This document shows positions 8,993 through 19,000 of a stretch of DNA of 64,000 nucleotides, in pieces. Each line of letters begins with the position of its first letter. Position 1 is the first letter of the stretch. Made by a program: the position numbers and the translations under genes. The notes beneath the pieces are model-generated. The model had not been told where the DNA came from, did not search any database, and was given only the letters and a program-made list of their open reading frames with translations. Source of the stretch: Armatimonadota bacterium (GTDB lineage: Bacteria; Armatimonadota; Fimbriimonadia; Fimbriimonadales; GBS-DC); assembly GCA_013359125.1 (NCBI GenBank), contig JABWCR010000020.1, positions 1-64,000 on the forward strand, written 5' to 3'.

Positions 8993-10074
8993 TGGGCAGC
9001 GTCTTTGGGAGGTTGTTTCAGATCGCGACTTTTGGCGAATCGCACGGCACGGCGGTCGGCGTCGTTGTCGATGGATGTCCGCCTGGCCTCGAAATCAACC
9101 TAGATGAAATCCAGTTCGAATTGGATCGTCGCCGACCCGGCCAAAGCAAACTGGTGTCGCAACGGAAGGAGCCAGATCGCGTCGCGGTCCTATCTGGATT
9201 GATCGATGGTCGCACGCTGGGTACGCCAATCTGTCTCTTGGTTCACAATCAGGATGCGCGCCCTGGCGACTATGCCCAGATTCAGGAGCTCTATCGACCC
9301 TCTCACGCCGACTACACCTACGATGCGAAGTATGGCCTGCGCGCGTGGCAGGGCGGAGGGCGAGCCAGCGCGAGGGAAACCATTGGTCGAGTAGCCGCAG
9401 GATCGGTCGCCAAGCAACTGCTGCGCAATCGATACCAAGTCGAAATTGTCGGATGGGTGGCCGAGGCTGGCGGCGTTCGCGCCAAGGTCGATCCAAGCAA
9501 AGTTACCATAGCGCAGGTAGAAGCCACGCCAACCCGATGTCCGCAGCCAGCCGCGGCGCGAAAGATCCAGGAACGAATCGAGGAAATCCGAAAGGAAGGC
9601 GATTCGATTGGCGGCGTCGTAGGTTGCGTGGCTCGCGGCTGTCCGCCCGGCTGGGGAGACCCAGTTTTCGATAAGCTCGAAGCCGACTTGGCCAAGGCGG
9701 TCTTAAGCTTGCCCGCGTCTAAAGGCTTCGAGATCGGTTCGGGCTTTGCTGGCGCGCGAATGACGGGCAGCCGGCATAACGACCCGTTCTACAACGATGG
9801 AGCCGACCGAATTCGTACCCGCACCAACTATTCTGGCGGCATCCAAGGCGGTATCACCAATGGAGAGGACATTGTGATCCGCGTCGCATTCAAGCCGACG
9901 TCGACGATCTTTAAGCCGCAAGAGACGGTCGATCGGCAAGGCAATCCCGCCATTCTGAAAGCAAAGGGCCGCCACGATCCTTGCGTGCTTCCACGAGCGG
10001 TGCCTATGGTGGAGGCGATGGTGGCGCTAACCCTGGCCGACCACGCGCTGCGCCATCAGGCTCAATGCGACTGA
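8992..10074 (+). CDS. aroC: Chorismate synthase
   Basis: This 360-residue enzyme makes chorismate from EPSP, the last step of the shikimate pathway, and needs reduced FMN. Family motifs are plain: [15 protein letters not shown] at the N-terminus, [31 protein letters not shown], and [17 protein letters not shown] near the end. Longer in-frame reading upstream to 8761 exists but runs through the preceding gene. The GTG at 8992 gives the normal N-terminus (MGSVFGRL) and overlaps the preceding TAG by one base. The end overlaps the divIVA-like gene tail-to-tail by 13 nt. Confidence 0.96.
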   Translation: MGSVFGRLFQIATFGESHGTAVGVVVDGCPPGLEINLDEIQFELDRRRPGQSKLVSQRKEPDRVAVLSGLIDGRTLGTPICLLVHNQDARPGDYAQIQELYRPSHADYTYDAKYGLRAWQGGGRASARETIGRVAAGSVAKQLLRNRYQVEIVGWVAEAGGVRAKVDPSKVTIAQVEATPTRCPQPAAARKIQERIEEIRKEGDSIGGVVGCVARGCPPGWGDPVFDKLEADLAKAVLSLPASKGFEIGSGFAGARMTGSRHNDPFYNDGADRIRTRTNYSGGIQGGITNGEDIVIRVAFKPTSTIFKPQETVDRQGNPAILKAKGRHDPCVLPRAVPMVEAMVALTLADHALRHQAQCD

Positions 10075-10532
10075 GCGACTGGTTCTTCTGCTTCTATCTG
10101 GACGGCGGCATGAACATCGGACGGCAACGCGTCCAAATGCGTTCGGAGCAAGGCTCGGATCTCGCTGATGATCAGTCGTTTTTGCGCTTTTAGACCTGCA
10201 ATCTCTTCTTCTAACTTGGCGGCTTGCAGTTTGGCCTCGGCCAGGATCAGTTCAGCCTCTTTGCGGGCATTGGCGCGGACTTCGTCTGCCGACTTTTGCG
10301 CCAACATCAGCGCTTCTTTCAGTGTGTCTTCCATCGAGCGAAACTTGTCGGTCTCAGTCGAGGCGGAACCCAGTTCGGACTTTAACCGCCGATTCTCCTC
10401 CTGAAGATCGTCATAGTCGGCTGCTATCTCTTGTAGAAAGAGCTGCACCGCTGTCGGATCGTATCCGCGCATTCGGCGAGGAAACGCTCGGCTTTCTATC
10501 TCCAGCACGGTAATCCGTCCGCGGTCGCTCAT
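10062..10532 (-). CDS. divIVA: DivIVA-family coiled-coil protein
   Basis: This 156-residue protein has the short DivIVA N-terminal membrane/curvature-binding region ([25 protein letters not shown]), followed by long coiled coils ([16 protein letters not shown] and a helix rich in Ala, Glu and Lys). DivIVA proteins mark poles or septa and recruit division or growth machinery. The start ATG at 10532 overlaps the yggT stop by 4 nt (ATGA). Longer upstream reading would run through yggT. yggT next to divIVA is a classic arrangement in cell-division clusters, which supports the call. The 3' end overlaps aroC by 13 nt. Confidence 0.9.
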   Translation of the reverse strand: MSDRGRITVLEIESRAFPRRMRGYDPTAVQLFLQEIAADYDDLQEENRRLKSELGSASTETDKFRSMEDTLKEALMLAQKSADEVRANARKEAELILAEAKLQAAKLEEEIAGLKAQKRLIISEIRALLRTHLDALPSDVHAAVQIEAEEPVAQSH

Positions 10533-10840
10533 CCAAAGATCCTCACGATTAGATTTGAGAGAAACATCAGACCCACCAGCGCAATGATGGGCGAAAAGTC
10601 GATCGACATCCCGCCAAAGCCCATCCGACCCGTAAACCGCCACAGCACGTCGCGCACGGGCGAGAGGATCGCCCCGCTCACCCTCAAAATCGACCGTATG
10701 ATCGGATTATAGAGCGGCACGCGCACGTTAAACAGCCGCAACCAAGAAAGAATCACCTCAAAGAGAATGCACAGCACAAGCAGGTTTATCATCCAGATCA
10801 GCAGATCGGTCGGCTGCTGAAGCCGCCAGTTCAGCATCAT
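10529..10840 (-). CDS. yggT: YggT family membrane protein
   Basis: A 103-residue protein has two hydrophobic stretches (about 14-36 and 80-100). Between them is the YggT-type amphipathic region, with SWLRLFNVRVPLYNPIIRSI followed by a short Pro-containing motif (ILSPVRDVLWRF). The family is usually found near ftsZ, sepF and divIVA, and is thought to be linked to division or osmotic stability; its exact role is not settled. Start ATG at 10840 overlaps the upstream TPR gene stop by 4 nt; its stop overlaps the divIVA start. The three genes therefore form one translationally coupled run. Confidence 0.9.
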   Translation of the reverse strand: MMLNWRLQQPTDLLIWMINLLVLCILFEVILSWLRLFNVRVPLYNPIIRSILRVSGAILSPVRDVLWRFTGRMGFGGMSIDFSPIIALVGLMFLSNLIVRIFG

Positions 10841-11436
10841 GGCTTCTGCGACCTCTGCATCTTTTCTCTTATACGCTTCATGTTGCCCTGCGCAGCCCCG
10901 TCGTTAGGAGCAATCTTCAAGAGTCGCTCCCAAGCGGCTAGCGCCTTTGCAAACTGATTAGTGCGCTCGTAGCTATGCGCCAGCAACCGAAACACGACGC
11001 CCTCCGCGCCCGGTTTCGAGGCTGCCATCTCGGCATACTTGACGGCTTGGGCGTAATCCTTGCGCTGGTAGAAGTGATAGGCCGCGTCATAGAAGGCGTC
11101 CGACAGACCTGGATTTTCCTTCATGTTGCGCTCGTATACCTTCACAGCCTCGGAGTGCCGCCCATTGCTCGAAAGGATCCAGCCCAGAGTCGAATAGCGC
11201 TCGGTATTCTTCGGATCGATCTCGATCAAGAAGAAAAGCATCCCCATCATCCAATGGTGGTAGCCGTTGTGCCAGCAATAATCGACGCTGATCGTTATCT
11301 GCTCCTCTACGCGCTCGTTGATAAAACCAAGCTTGGCCAATGTCAAGGCTGGCGGTTTCTGTTGGGCAAGCAGGCAGGAGACGACCGCTATCGAGAATAA
11401 TAAGAATAGAGAGACGCGCCAACGAAATGCGCTCAT
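10837..11436 (-). CDS. Secreted or lipid-anchored TPR protein
   Basis: This 199-residue protein begins with a signal sequence (RWRVSLFLLFSIAVVSC). The VVSC end could be a lipobox, in which case it is a lipoprotein; otherwise cleavage after LLA is possible. The rest contains tetratricopeptide repeats: EIDPKNTERYSTLGWILSS, GLSDAFYDAAYHFYQRKDY and GVVFRLLAHSYERTNQFAKA. ATG 11436 was chosen because it gives the signal peptide; farther upstream the reading frame enters the divergent gene region. It is the first gene of the TPR-yggT-divIVA run. TPRs mediate protein contacts, so a role in envelope or division assembly is possible but not shown. Confidence 0.82.
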   Translation of the reverse strand: MSAFRWRVSLFLLFSIAVVSCLLAQQKPPALTLAKLGFINERVEEQITISVDYCWHNGYHHWMMGMLFFLIEIDPKNTERYSTLGWILSSNGRHSEAVKVYERNMKENPGLSDAFYDAAYHFYQRKDYAQAVKYAEMAASKPGAEGVVFRLLAHSYERTNQFAKALAAWERLLKIAPNDGAAQGNMKRIREKMQRSQKP

Positions 11437-11479
11437 GCTCTTTATTTTGACACAACGAGCGCAGGGAATGGAGGGAAAC

Positions 11480-12217
11480 ATGGACGAGCCGACTAAACGT
11501 TCGAACGAACTTGAGCAGGCGATGTCGAAGATTCTGGTCGTGGGAGGAGGCGGCGTGCTCGGCCTCTTTCTTGGATGGCTGGTCGTCAAGTATGGCGACT
11601 GGTTTCAGCATATAGGCTGGCTGTTGGTGATCGGCGGCGGTGCGGCCTTGCTTTACGCAATCTATGGCTACCTTCAAACGCGCAGCATTCCGAGCTTTCC
11701 GGTTACTTGCCCCTATTGCAACCAAGACACTGAGTTCACCGCGCCTCCAGTCCGCGACTTTGCATGCGACCACTGCATGAAACTGGTGCAGATCGAGAAC
11801 GGCAAGGTGGTCGATGCAAAGCAGATTAAGTGCCCCAATTGCGGCTCTATGCAGCGCATTTCTGCCCGAGCGACAACCGGCATCTGCGAAGAGTGCAATC
11901 GCGAGATGAACGTTTCGAAAGCGCAGCGGGTTGTCGCCGTGGATGAGAATGCGCCTCACGAATTGGTGCTGACGGGCGTTGGCCGACATCCCGATCGAGT
12001 GATCATGATTTTGGAATCGATGCTCAGCCTCAACCGATTGGACGTGAAGAAGCTCTTAGAGACCTTGCCCATTGTGCTGTTCACCAACATTACAAAGCGC
12101 AAGGCCGAGATGACCCGGTTCGAGTTAGTCGAAGCGGGAGCCATCACCGAAATCAGGCCGCTTGCTCAGGCACAAGCCGAAGAAGCGCCCGACTGGCTCA
12201 AACTCCCGCCAACGTAG
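11480..12217 (+). CDS. Membrane zinc-ribbon protein with ribosomal L7/L12-like C-terminal domain
   Basis: This 245-residue protein has two membrane helices (about 17-36 and 43-64), then paired zinc-knuckle cysteines: C77/C80 with C96/C99, and C118/C121 with C136/C139. The C-terminal part (about 159-232) reads ELVLTGVGRHPDRVIMILES, LDVKKLLETLP, then VEAGAITEI. This follows the pattern of the L7/L12 C-terminal (ClpS-like) domain, which normally docks translation GTPases. The ATG at 11480 is chosen for the GGAGGG at 11470-11475. The gene stands alone, divergent from the TPR gene and converging on the stalk-domain gene with a 3-nt gap. A membrane-tethered protein-docking role is inference. Confidence 0.75.
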   Translation: MDEPTKRSNELEQAMSKILVVGGGGVLGLFLGWLVVKYGDWFQHIGWLLVIGGGAALLYAIYGYLQTRSIPSFPVTCPYCNQDTEFTAPPVRDFACDHCMKLVQIENGKVVDAKQIKCPNCGSMQRISARATTGICEECNREMNVSKAQRVVAVDENAPHELVLTGVGRHPDRVIMILESMLSLNRLDVKKLLETLPIVLFTNITKRKAEMTRFELVEAGAITEIRPLAQAQAEEAPDWLKLPPT

Positions 12218-12220
12218 ACT

Positions 12221-13633
12221 TTACTGACCGATGATGATCGCGCCAAGCGAAGGATCGTAGACGCAATCGATGCCGAGCGCTTCTTGAATAAAGGAGATTG
12301 GCGCAAGCGTGCGGCCATTGATGATCATGGGCGGCAATTCTAAAGTAATCGAATCGCCGTCCAGCCGTGCTGCGTTCAGCCCGACCTTCATCCAAACTTC
12401 CTTGGGCGCGCCGATTATGGTAACCGTGCGGTCGGCCTGATTCCAGAACAGACGGCCGCCCGCGTTCTCAAAGATCTGTCGCACAGGCGCTATAGGTACG
12501 CCAAAGTGGACGCGAGGAGAGACGTCGAAACTGACCGGGTTGGCATCCATGATGACTGCAAACGGACCGCTCAAACCTTCGATCTTGACGCCCTTGCGAA
12601 CTGGAATCGGGGCTTCTGCAACCACCGTGCGTTTAGCAGGCAAGACTGATGCGATCTTGGGAGGCTCAAGCCGCTGACCGGCCTGTCGGACTGTAGTTTC
12701 GGAAGAGCGAACGGGCGATTTGGCCAATCCTGGCAAGTTCGGCTCGGCCATCGTTGCCAGAGCGGGCAAAACCGTTCTAGGGGCGACGGGAGCAAACTCG
12801 GGCACAAACGCCCGCTGGCCAGAATTGGGGACGGCCTCAAAACCCTTGCCGTTTCGCAGAGCCGAGCTGGCCATCGCTGCATTGAGCGGCGCGCTGAACA
12901 ATCCCGACGCGATATCGGGAGCCGCATTGACCATCAGTTCCGATGGCTTGATGGGACGCGCGATCGGACGAGATTCGGCCATGGCTTCGTTCGCGTCGTG
13001 CACGGAAGTTGTGGCTTCGCTCCGCCGATCCGTGCGACCGCCGACGTTATTGACATAAACGCGAACCGGAGGCGACATGAGCGTGCCCAAACCGTCGTCG
13101 TACAGTTTTGCTTCGATTAGGTGCCATCCGTTCGTCTCCAGCGTCGTGTCCCATGCGAACGAATAAGGCGAGTAGTTGCGAAGCGTTCGAAACTCTTTAT
13201 CGACAAACAGTGAAACGAACGGCTTGTTGCCTTTGGCTTGAATCCGAACCTCGACAAGGCCCGAAACGGTCGCATTGAAGCGCGGCCATTGCACCATGAT
13301 CGGCGCGAGCGGGTCGGCCTCCAGCTCGACCAACTGGGAGGTTTCTGACAGCAGTCGTCCCTCTTGGTCGAACAGTTGCACGGACACTTCGTGCACGCCC
13401 GGGGCTAAAGGAACCGAACTGAGCGGAAAAATCGATGTCCCCGAATCGGCAACCTGGAAAGCGACCGCCGCGCCATCGATCGACAACTGAATGGCAGAAG
13501 GTTTGGCGCCTTTCACCGATACGGCCACGTCGCGCTTCTGATTGAGCGCGCTGACCTTGACGTCTGGCGTCTGTGCAGTTGCGCCTGTGCATAGTGCGGC
13601 CGCCGCCGCGAGGAACATCAGGTTTGTTCGCAT
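12221..13633 (-). CDS. Secreted protein with Ig-like region and copper-amine-oxidase-like stalk domain
   Basis: This 470-residue protein has a signal peptide (TNLMFLAAAAALCTGATAQ), an Ig-like region (about 100-195, with GWHLIEAKLYDDG), a low-complexity Ala/Pro-rich linker, and a C-terminal stalk domain. That domain carries SFDVSPRVHFGVPIAPVRQI, VTIIGAPKEVWMKVG and NGRTLAPISFIQEAL, matching the copper amine oxidase N-terminal-like domain common in secreted and surface proteins; no oxidase domain is present. ATG 13633 is supported by GAGGAGG about 10 nt upstream and a GGTATTCT box farther up (13673-13680). A longer in-frame start at 13672 would skip the signal peptide. Function unknown; cell-surface attachment is likely. 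Confidence 0.82.
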   Translation of the reverse strand: MRTNLMFLAAAAALCTGATAQTPDVKVSALNQKRDVAVSVKGAKPSAIQLSIDGAAVAFQVADSGTSIFPLSSVPLAPGVHEVSVQLFDQEGRLLSETSQLVELEADPLAPIMVQWPRFNATVSGLVEVRIQAKGNKPFVSLFVDKEFRTLRNYSPYSFAWDTTLETNGWHLIEAKLYDDGLGTLMSPPVRVYVNNVGGRTDRRSEATTSVHDANEAMAESRPIARPIKPSELMVNAAPDIASGLFSAPLNAAMASSALRNGKGFEAVPNSGQRAFVPEFAPVAPRTVLPALATMAEPNLPGLAKSPVRSSETTVRQAGQRLEPPKIASVLPAKRTVVAEAPIPVRKGVKIEGLSGPFAVIMDANPVSFDVSPRVHFGVPIAPVRQIFENAGGRLFWNQADRTVTIIGAPKEVWMKVGLNAARLDGDSITLELPPMIINGRTLAPISFIQEALGIDCVYDPSLGAIIIGQ

Positions 13634-13672
13634 GGTGCTGGGACCTCCTCCCTGAACTTGGTTAAGCGACAT

Positions 13673-13678
13673 AGAATA
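13673..13678 (-). promoter_or_regulatory. -10 box (GGTATTCT) for the stalk-domain gene
   Basis: On the minus strand TATTCT, preceded by GG, lies about 39 nt before the ATG at 13633. It leaves room for a leader carrying the AGGAGG ribosome site. No clear -35 element is seen. Confidence 0.5.
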
Positions 13679-13718
13679 CCCTCATTCGACGGTCGCTGGC
13701 AGATTCCTTTGGACCTCT

Positions 13719-15296
13719 TTAAAGTTCTACGAGAATCGCCGTCTGAACGCCGTCCAAGGATCTCAGTCGGTTCAAAACGGCCTCGTCTACCGGATCGTCG
13801 ATCTTGAACGCCATGATCGCCCGACTGCCTCGATGTTCTCGCCCAACATACATCTGAGCGATGTTAACGCCCGATTCGCCTAGAAGCGTGCCGACGCTTC
13901 CGATAACGCCTGGCTGATCTTGGTGCTGTGTAAAGATAAACAGGCCCTCCGGCTGCAAATCCACGCGCAATCCGTCAACCTCGGTTATTCGAATGCCACC
14001 GACGCCGTACGATGCGCCCGATATCGACCTTGAATCGTCTAGAGTAGAGGCTGTTATCGTTACCGTTGGCGGGTCATCGCTTTCAATCAGGCGCGTTTCC
14101 GTTCGGATCCCTCTGTCATGGGCAATAAGATGGGCATTGACCAGATTGACAGGCTGCGAAAGCATGGGGGTCAGCAGACCGGCGATGGAGGCGCGAACAA
14201 TCATCTCGGTGGGGAGGCCGTTCCAATCGCCATAGAGTTCGGCTACCACGCCTGTAACCGGGCTCGACGCCAGCTGCGCATGCAGTTTTCCGATCTGTTC
14301 CGTTAGCCTCAAATAGGGTTGCGCTCTAGCCATCGCGTCGGCATCCACCGCCACCATGTTGACCGGACTTGAGGGCGGCAGTCCTTGTAGGACGTTTGCA
14401 ATCTGCTCGGAAACGTCCAACGCGACCGCTGTCTGCGCTTCTTCCGTCGAGGCGCCCAAGTGCGGCGTTACAACGGTCTGCTCCATGCGCGCTAACTTCA
14501 AATCTTGCGGCGGAGGTTCGGTTGAAAAAACGTCTAACGCTGCGCCGCCGATATGGCCCGATTCGATCGCTGTGGCCAGCGCCTCTTCATCGATCATGGC
14601 GCCGCGAGAGGCATTGACAATGCGCGCGCCCGGCTTCATCTTGGCCAGCGTTTCGGCATTGATCATCTGCCGGGTCTGGTCGTTTAGCGGCGTATGCAGC
14701 GTAACAAAGTCACTTTCTGCGAACAGGCGCTCTAACGATGCGGCTTCGACGCCTGCCTGTTCGATTGTCTCGACCGGCATAAACGGATCAAACGCCAATA
14801 CCCGCATTCCAAAGGCTCTCGCTCGCCGAGCGACCTCTCGTCCAATTTTGCCAAATCCGACGATGCCGATCGTCTTTTTGTACAACTCTACGCCGACAAA
14901 CTTAGACCTTTTCCATTCTCCTGATCGCAATGATCGATCGGCCTGGGGCACTAATCTTGCCAGCGAGAGCAGCAGCGCCATGGTCAACTCGGCCGCAGCG
15001 ACCGTATTGCCGCCGGGCGAGTTGACGACCACGATGCCCCTCTGCGTCGCCGCTTCTACATCGATATTATCGACGCCGACGCCCGCCCTTCCAATAATCT
15101 TCAAATTTGCGCCCGCTTCGATGACAGGCGCGGTTACCTTGGTTTCCGATCGCACCATCAAAGCCGAGTATTCTCGGACTGCCTCTATCAGTTCAGACGG
15201 CGTCATCCCGACTCTTAGGTCGTATGGGATGCCGGCGTCAACCAGCGGTTTTAGGCCAATTTCTGGGATGGGATCGCTAACTAGGACTCTGTTCAT
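13719..15296 (-). CDS. serA: D-3-phosphoglycerate dehydrogenase
   Basis: This 525-residue enzyme oxidises 3-phosphoglycerate, the first step of serine synthesis. Its length and layout fit the long (type 1) class: catalytic and NAD domains, an intervening ASB domain and a C-terminal ACT domain. Visible motifs are GRAGVGVDNID, NSPGGNTVAAAEL, the NAD site GIVGFGKIGREVA, NASRGAMIDE and the catalytic His in PHLGAST. The ACT end (FIFTQHQDQPGVIGSVGTLL) probably senses serine. ATG 15296 gives the family N-terminus (NRVLVSDPIPEIG); the frame continues upstream into the divergent lipB region but without support. A GGTATACT box lies 21 nt upstream (15318-15325). Confidence 0.95.
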   Translation of the reverse strand: MNRVLVSDPIPEIGLKPLVDAGIPYDLRVGMTPSELIEAVREYSALMVRSETKVTAPVIEAGANLKIIGRAGVGVDNIDVEAATQRGIVVVNSPGGNTVAAAELTMALLLSLARLVPQADRSLRSGEWKRSKFVGVELYKKTIGIVGFGKIGREVARRARAFGMRVLAFDPFMPVETIEQAGVEAASLERLFAESDFVTLHTPLNDQTRQMINAETLAKMKPGARIVNASRGAMIDEEALATAIESGHIGGAALDVFSTEPPPQDLKLARMEQTVVTPHLGASTEEAQTAVALDVSEQIANVLQGLPPSSPVNMVAVDADAMARAQPYLRLTEQIGKLHAQLASSPVTGVVAELYGDWNGLPTEMIVRASIAGLLTPMLSQPVNLVNAHLIAHDRGIRTETRLIESDDPPTVTITASTLDDSRSISGASYGVGGIRITEVDGLRVDLQPEGLFIFTQHQDQPGVIGSVGTLLGESGVNIAQMYVGREHRGSRAIMAFKIDDPVDEAVLNRLRSLDGVQTAILVEL

Positions 15297-15317
15297 CGTA
15301 GGCGTGGTCGAGCCGCA

Positions 15318-15341
15318 AGTATACCTAAAGTTGGGTACGAT
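15318..15341. promoter_or_regulatory. Back-to-back -10 elements between serA and lipB
   Basis: For serA (minus), TATACT lies at 15323-15318, preceded by GG, 21 nt from its ATG. For lipB (plus), TACGAT lies at 15336-15341, preceded by GG, ending 6 nt before its GTG. The two divergent promoters share a 51-nt intergenic space. Confidence 0.55.
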
Positions 15342-15347
15342 AGGGGA

Positions 15348-16010
15348 GTGAGGCCAGGCGAACTGCTCGATTTGGGGCGCATGGGCTACCGAGAGGCTTG
15401 GGCAGTCCAGCGGCAGAGGCATCAGTTGCGCGTCGAAGGCTCTGCGCCCGATACGCTGATACTGGTCGAGCATCCTCCGGTCATCACTCTCGGCCGGGCA
15501 TTTGCAGGTCAATCATTGCTCTTGACGGAGCAGGAGTACCAGCAAAGGGGCATAGAAGTCGTCAGGACCGATCGCGGCGGCGACGTAACCTATCATGGCC
15601 CTGGCCAATTGGTCGGCTATCCCATCTTCGACCTCAAGGATCATGGCGCAGACTTGCACAAATTTCTGCGAGCCATCGAAGAGGCGCTCATCGAGGCCGT
15701 AGCAGAATTTGGGATCAAGGGCGTGCGCTCGAGCATCAACACCGGAGTTTGGGTTCATGGCGAGAAGTTGGCCGCTATAGGGATCAAGGTCAGCAAGTGG
15801 GTCAGCCTGCACGGCTTCGCCCTCAATGTCGATCCGGACATGAGCGCTTTCGATCTCATCGTGCCTTGCGGTCTGACCGGCTATCGGGCTACCTCTATGG
15901 CGGCCCAGTTAGGAGAGCCGCCCAGCATGGACGCCGTGAAGCAGGCGGTCAATAAGCGTATCAGTACGGGGTTCGACTTAGACCTCGACGCGCTCAATAC
16001 CGTGTTATAA
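15348..16010 (+). CDS. lipB: Octanoyl-[acyl-carrier-protein] transferase
   Basis: This 220-residue enzyme moves octanoate from ACP to lipoyl-dependent proteins, the first step of lipoate assembly. Motifs are RGGDVTYHGPGQLVGYPI (77-93), the catalytic Lys140 in GEKLAAIGIKV and the acyl-accepting Cys174 in VPCGLTGY. GTG 15348 keeps the usual N-terminal LLDLGRMGYREAW segment. A GGTACGAT element ends 6 nt before it, so the message is probably leaderless. lipA is not in the window. The TAA stop (16008-16010) falls inside a TATAAT box for the next gene. Confidence 0.94.
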   Translation: MRPGELLDLGRMGYREAWAVQRQRHQLRVEGSAPDTLILVEHPPVITLGRAFAGQSLLLTEQEYQQRGIEVVRTDRGGDVTYHGPGQLVGYPIFDLKDHGADLHKFLRAIEEALIEAVAEFGIKGVRSSINTGVWVHGEKLAAIGIKVSKWVSLHGFALNVDPDMSAFDLIVPCGLTGYRATSMAAQLGEPPSMDAVKQAVNKRISTGFDLDLDALNTVL

Positions 16011-16011
16011 T
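16006..16011 (+). promoter_or_regulatory. -10 box (TATAAT) for the six-repeat secreted protein
   Basis: A perfect TATAAT overlaps the lipB stop codon. It is followed by AAAGGAGGG (16020-16028) and the ATG at 16032, so a very short leader carries a near-perfect ribosome site. Confidence 0.65.
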
Positions 16012-16031
16012 TTCTGCAGAAAGGAGGGCGT

Positions 16032-19000
16032 ATGAAACCGATTAGCATTGCTTCTATAACTCTTTTGCTCGCCTATGCAGGCTGGGCTGACGACTTTATC
16101 TCCGCCCGCAACGGCGATTGGCGGAACAGCAACGGCGGAGGACCGCAAACGTGGAACATCGCCGGATTTCCAGGCATCAACGACAATGCCACCGTTCTAC
16201 ACACCGTTGGGGTAGCGCAAGCTAACTCCTGCGCGCGCCTGTTCCTGAGCGGTAATCTTCAAATCAGCAGCGTTCAGTTGATTGTCAACAACGGTCTAGA
16301 GTGGTCGGGCGGTTCGATTTCTGGCTCCGCCAACTTAGATCTGTTCGGTTCATCCCTGTTCAGGACCGGCTCGGTCAAGACGATGTCTGGCGGCGGGATG
16401 GTCAACAACGGTACGATTCTGCTTCAAGAAGGATTCTGGCGCTGCAACTCTTCCCCCGTCTTTGCTAATCTAGTCAATGCCCAACTGAACCTGCACGACG
16501 CCGTCATCGATACGACCGGAGGCGGAGGCCTGCACGTTCAAAACTCGGGGTTTATCACCAAGACTGCCGGCAGCGGCACGGCGACTGTCAACTTTCAATC
16601 TCTTACGACTACCGGAGGCGGTATCGCCTCTAACTCTGGCACCCTTGTGGTCAATTCGCCGACCGTGGTGAGCGACAACTCAAGGTGGGACGCCGTCAAT
16701 GGCGTGTTGGACATCACCGGCACAGGCTCCACCAGTATCAAGGGCATCTTGCTGGGAAACAGCCCCGGCTTGGTCAACTTTGGCGGCAACTGGGTTGTGC
16801 ATCCAGACAATGTGGAGCTGAACTTCATCGCCGGATCGGGGTTTACCTGGTCTAGCGGTTCGATGACGAACAATCAGATTACCAATCGCGGCATCCTGAG
16901 TTTGACGGCGAGCACTGTCAAGTCGATGAACAGCCTGCACATCATCAACGGCGGAGCAGCGACCATGCGGCACCAAGGCGGCTGGTTGCGAATGAACGGC
17001 GGTTCGAAACTGACCAACACCCTCAACGGCACGTTCGACATCATGGGAGACGTCGCCATCGATACGACAGGCGGTGTTGGCCCCATCATCGACAACTTCG
17101 GCTTTTTCCGAAAGATTGCAGGCAGCGGGACGGCGAGCATCGTCGCTTCGGTGTTCAACAACTCCGGCACGATCTCGGTAGAAGCGGGAACATTATCGCT
17201 CAATGTCCCCACAGTAACGAGCGCCAGCACATGGGGCATCTTTGGAGGCGCCTCGATCGCCCTTGTCGGCTCTTTCGGCGGGACCAAGTGGGAAGGCATC
17301 TACACGGGCAACGGGGCAGGCCCTATGGTTTTGAACGCCAACCCTTCGATTGGCCCGGCGGGCGTTCAATTGAACATGACGAACGCCGGTTTTGTCTGGG
17401 AGTCGGGTTCGATCAATGGCAATCAGTTGACCAATGCCGGGCGCATCCGAATGACGACGGGCAGTGTCAAGTCCCTCAATTCTGTGTCTGTTGTCAACAA
17501 TGGAAACGCGGCTCTCGAAGCGGGCTGGTTGCGAATGAACTCGGGCACGCAATGGACGAACGCCGCAACGGGATTGCTCGAGCTGGCCTCAGGCGCTACG
17601 ATCGACTACACCGGCGGCGCCGCCTCAACGATTCTCAATCAGGGTTTGATACGGAAGACGGGAGCCGGCCTATCTATCGTCAGCAACCCCAACTTCGATA
17701 ACCGCAATACGGTAGAAGTGCAAGGCGGCATTCTTAACCTCAACTCTACCAATGTCAATGCTCAGGCTGGCAACACGTGGGACATTGCCAGCGGCGCCAG
17801 AGTAGTCTTGTCAAGTGGAATGAACCTTCAAGGCGAGTTCGCCGGACCATCGACAGGCACTCTGGAGTTCAGTTCCCTCGCTCTTAATTCCAACGGTTTG
17901 ACTTTGAATCTTGGCGGACCGGCTGAGTGGACGAGCGGCGCTGTTTCGAACGGGCCGGTTGCTTCCAACCAGGTCGTGCTGGCCACGACCGGCAATGTCA
18001 AGACGCTTAGCAACGCAACGTTCGACAACAACTTCCTTTTCCGTTTGGCCGATGGTTTCCTTCGTTTGAACAGTGGTTCCGTGTTCAACAACAATGCCAG
18101 TTTCGAAGTGGCCGGAAACTTCGCGATCGATTACACAAGCGGCGCCCAAACCCGATTCAACAATTTCGGTTCTTTCGAAAAGACAGCCGGAACGGGCGCG
18201 GCGACCGTATCTGTGCCTGCGTTCGATAATTCTGGAATTGTCCAGGTCGAATTGGGTCAGTTGAACGTCAATTCAGGAACCATCTTGTCCAGCGGGGTTT
18301 GGCAAGCCGAAGCCGACACTTCCATTTCGATAACCGGTGGCGCGGGAACCCTCTTCGAGGGCCTCTTCGAAGGCATAGGCTCCGGTCGATTTGTTTTCGC
18401 AGGTTTGAATATTGGTCCAAATGGCGCCACGCTCGACTTTTCTAACGGAGGCGCAGAGTGGGTGTCAGGAGCTATATTCGGCAATTCTCTGAACAACGAC
18501 GACTTGCTACGGCTGACCACAGGCGCAGTAAAGACGATCTCGGCCATAACGCTCAACAATCGCGGCCAATGCTTCTTTGATGGCGGCTTCCTGCGAATAA
18601 ACTCCGGCGGCATTTTCGATAATCACCCCGGGGCGACTTTCGACATAACCGGAGACTTTGCGATCGACTATACAGGTGGAGCGCAAACGACTTTTCTTAA
18701 TCGAGGAACCATGAAGAAGAGCGGCGGTAGCGGCACTGCGATGATCAGTGTTCCGACGTTTGAAAATAGGAGCGCCGTTCGAGTGGAGAGCGGTACGCTG
18801 CGCTCCGTCTCGGGAACGATTCGATCGGTGGCTGGAAGTTGGTTTACGGCGCCGGGAACCGTCCTTAGTTTCGTGGGCGGCGGCACGACCAGTTTTGAAG
18901 GCGCGTTCAACGGTTCTGGAACGGGTCAGGCTCGTATGTCTAGTCTGAATATGACGGGCGCAGGTGCGAGCCTATCGTTTCCTTCGGGCATGTTTTGGGA

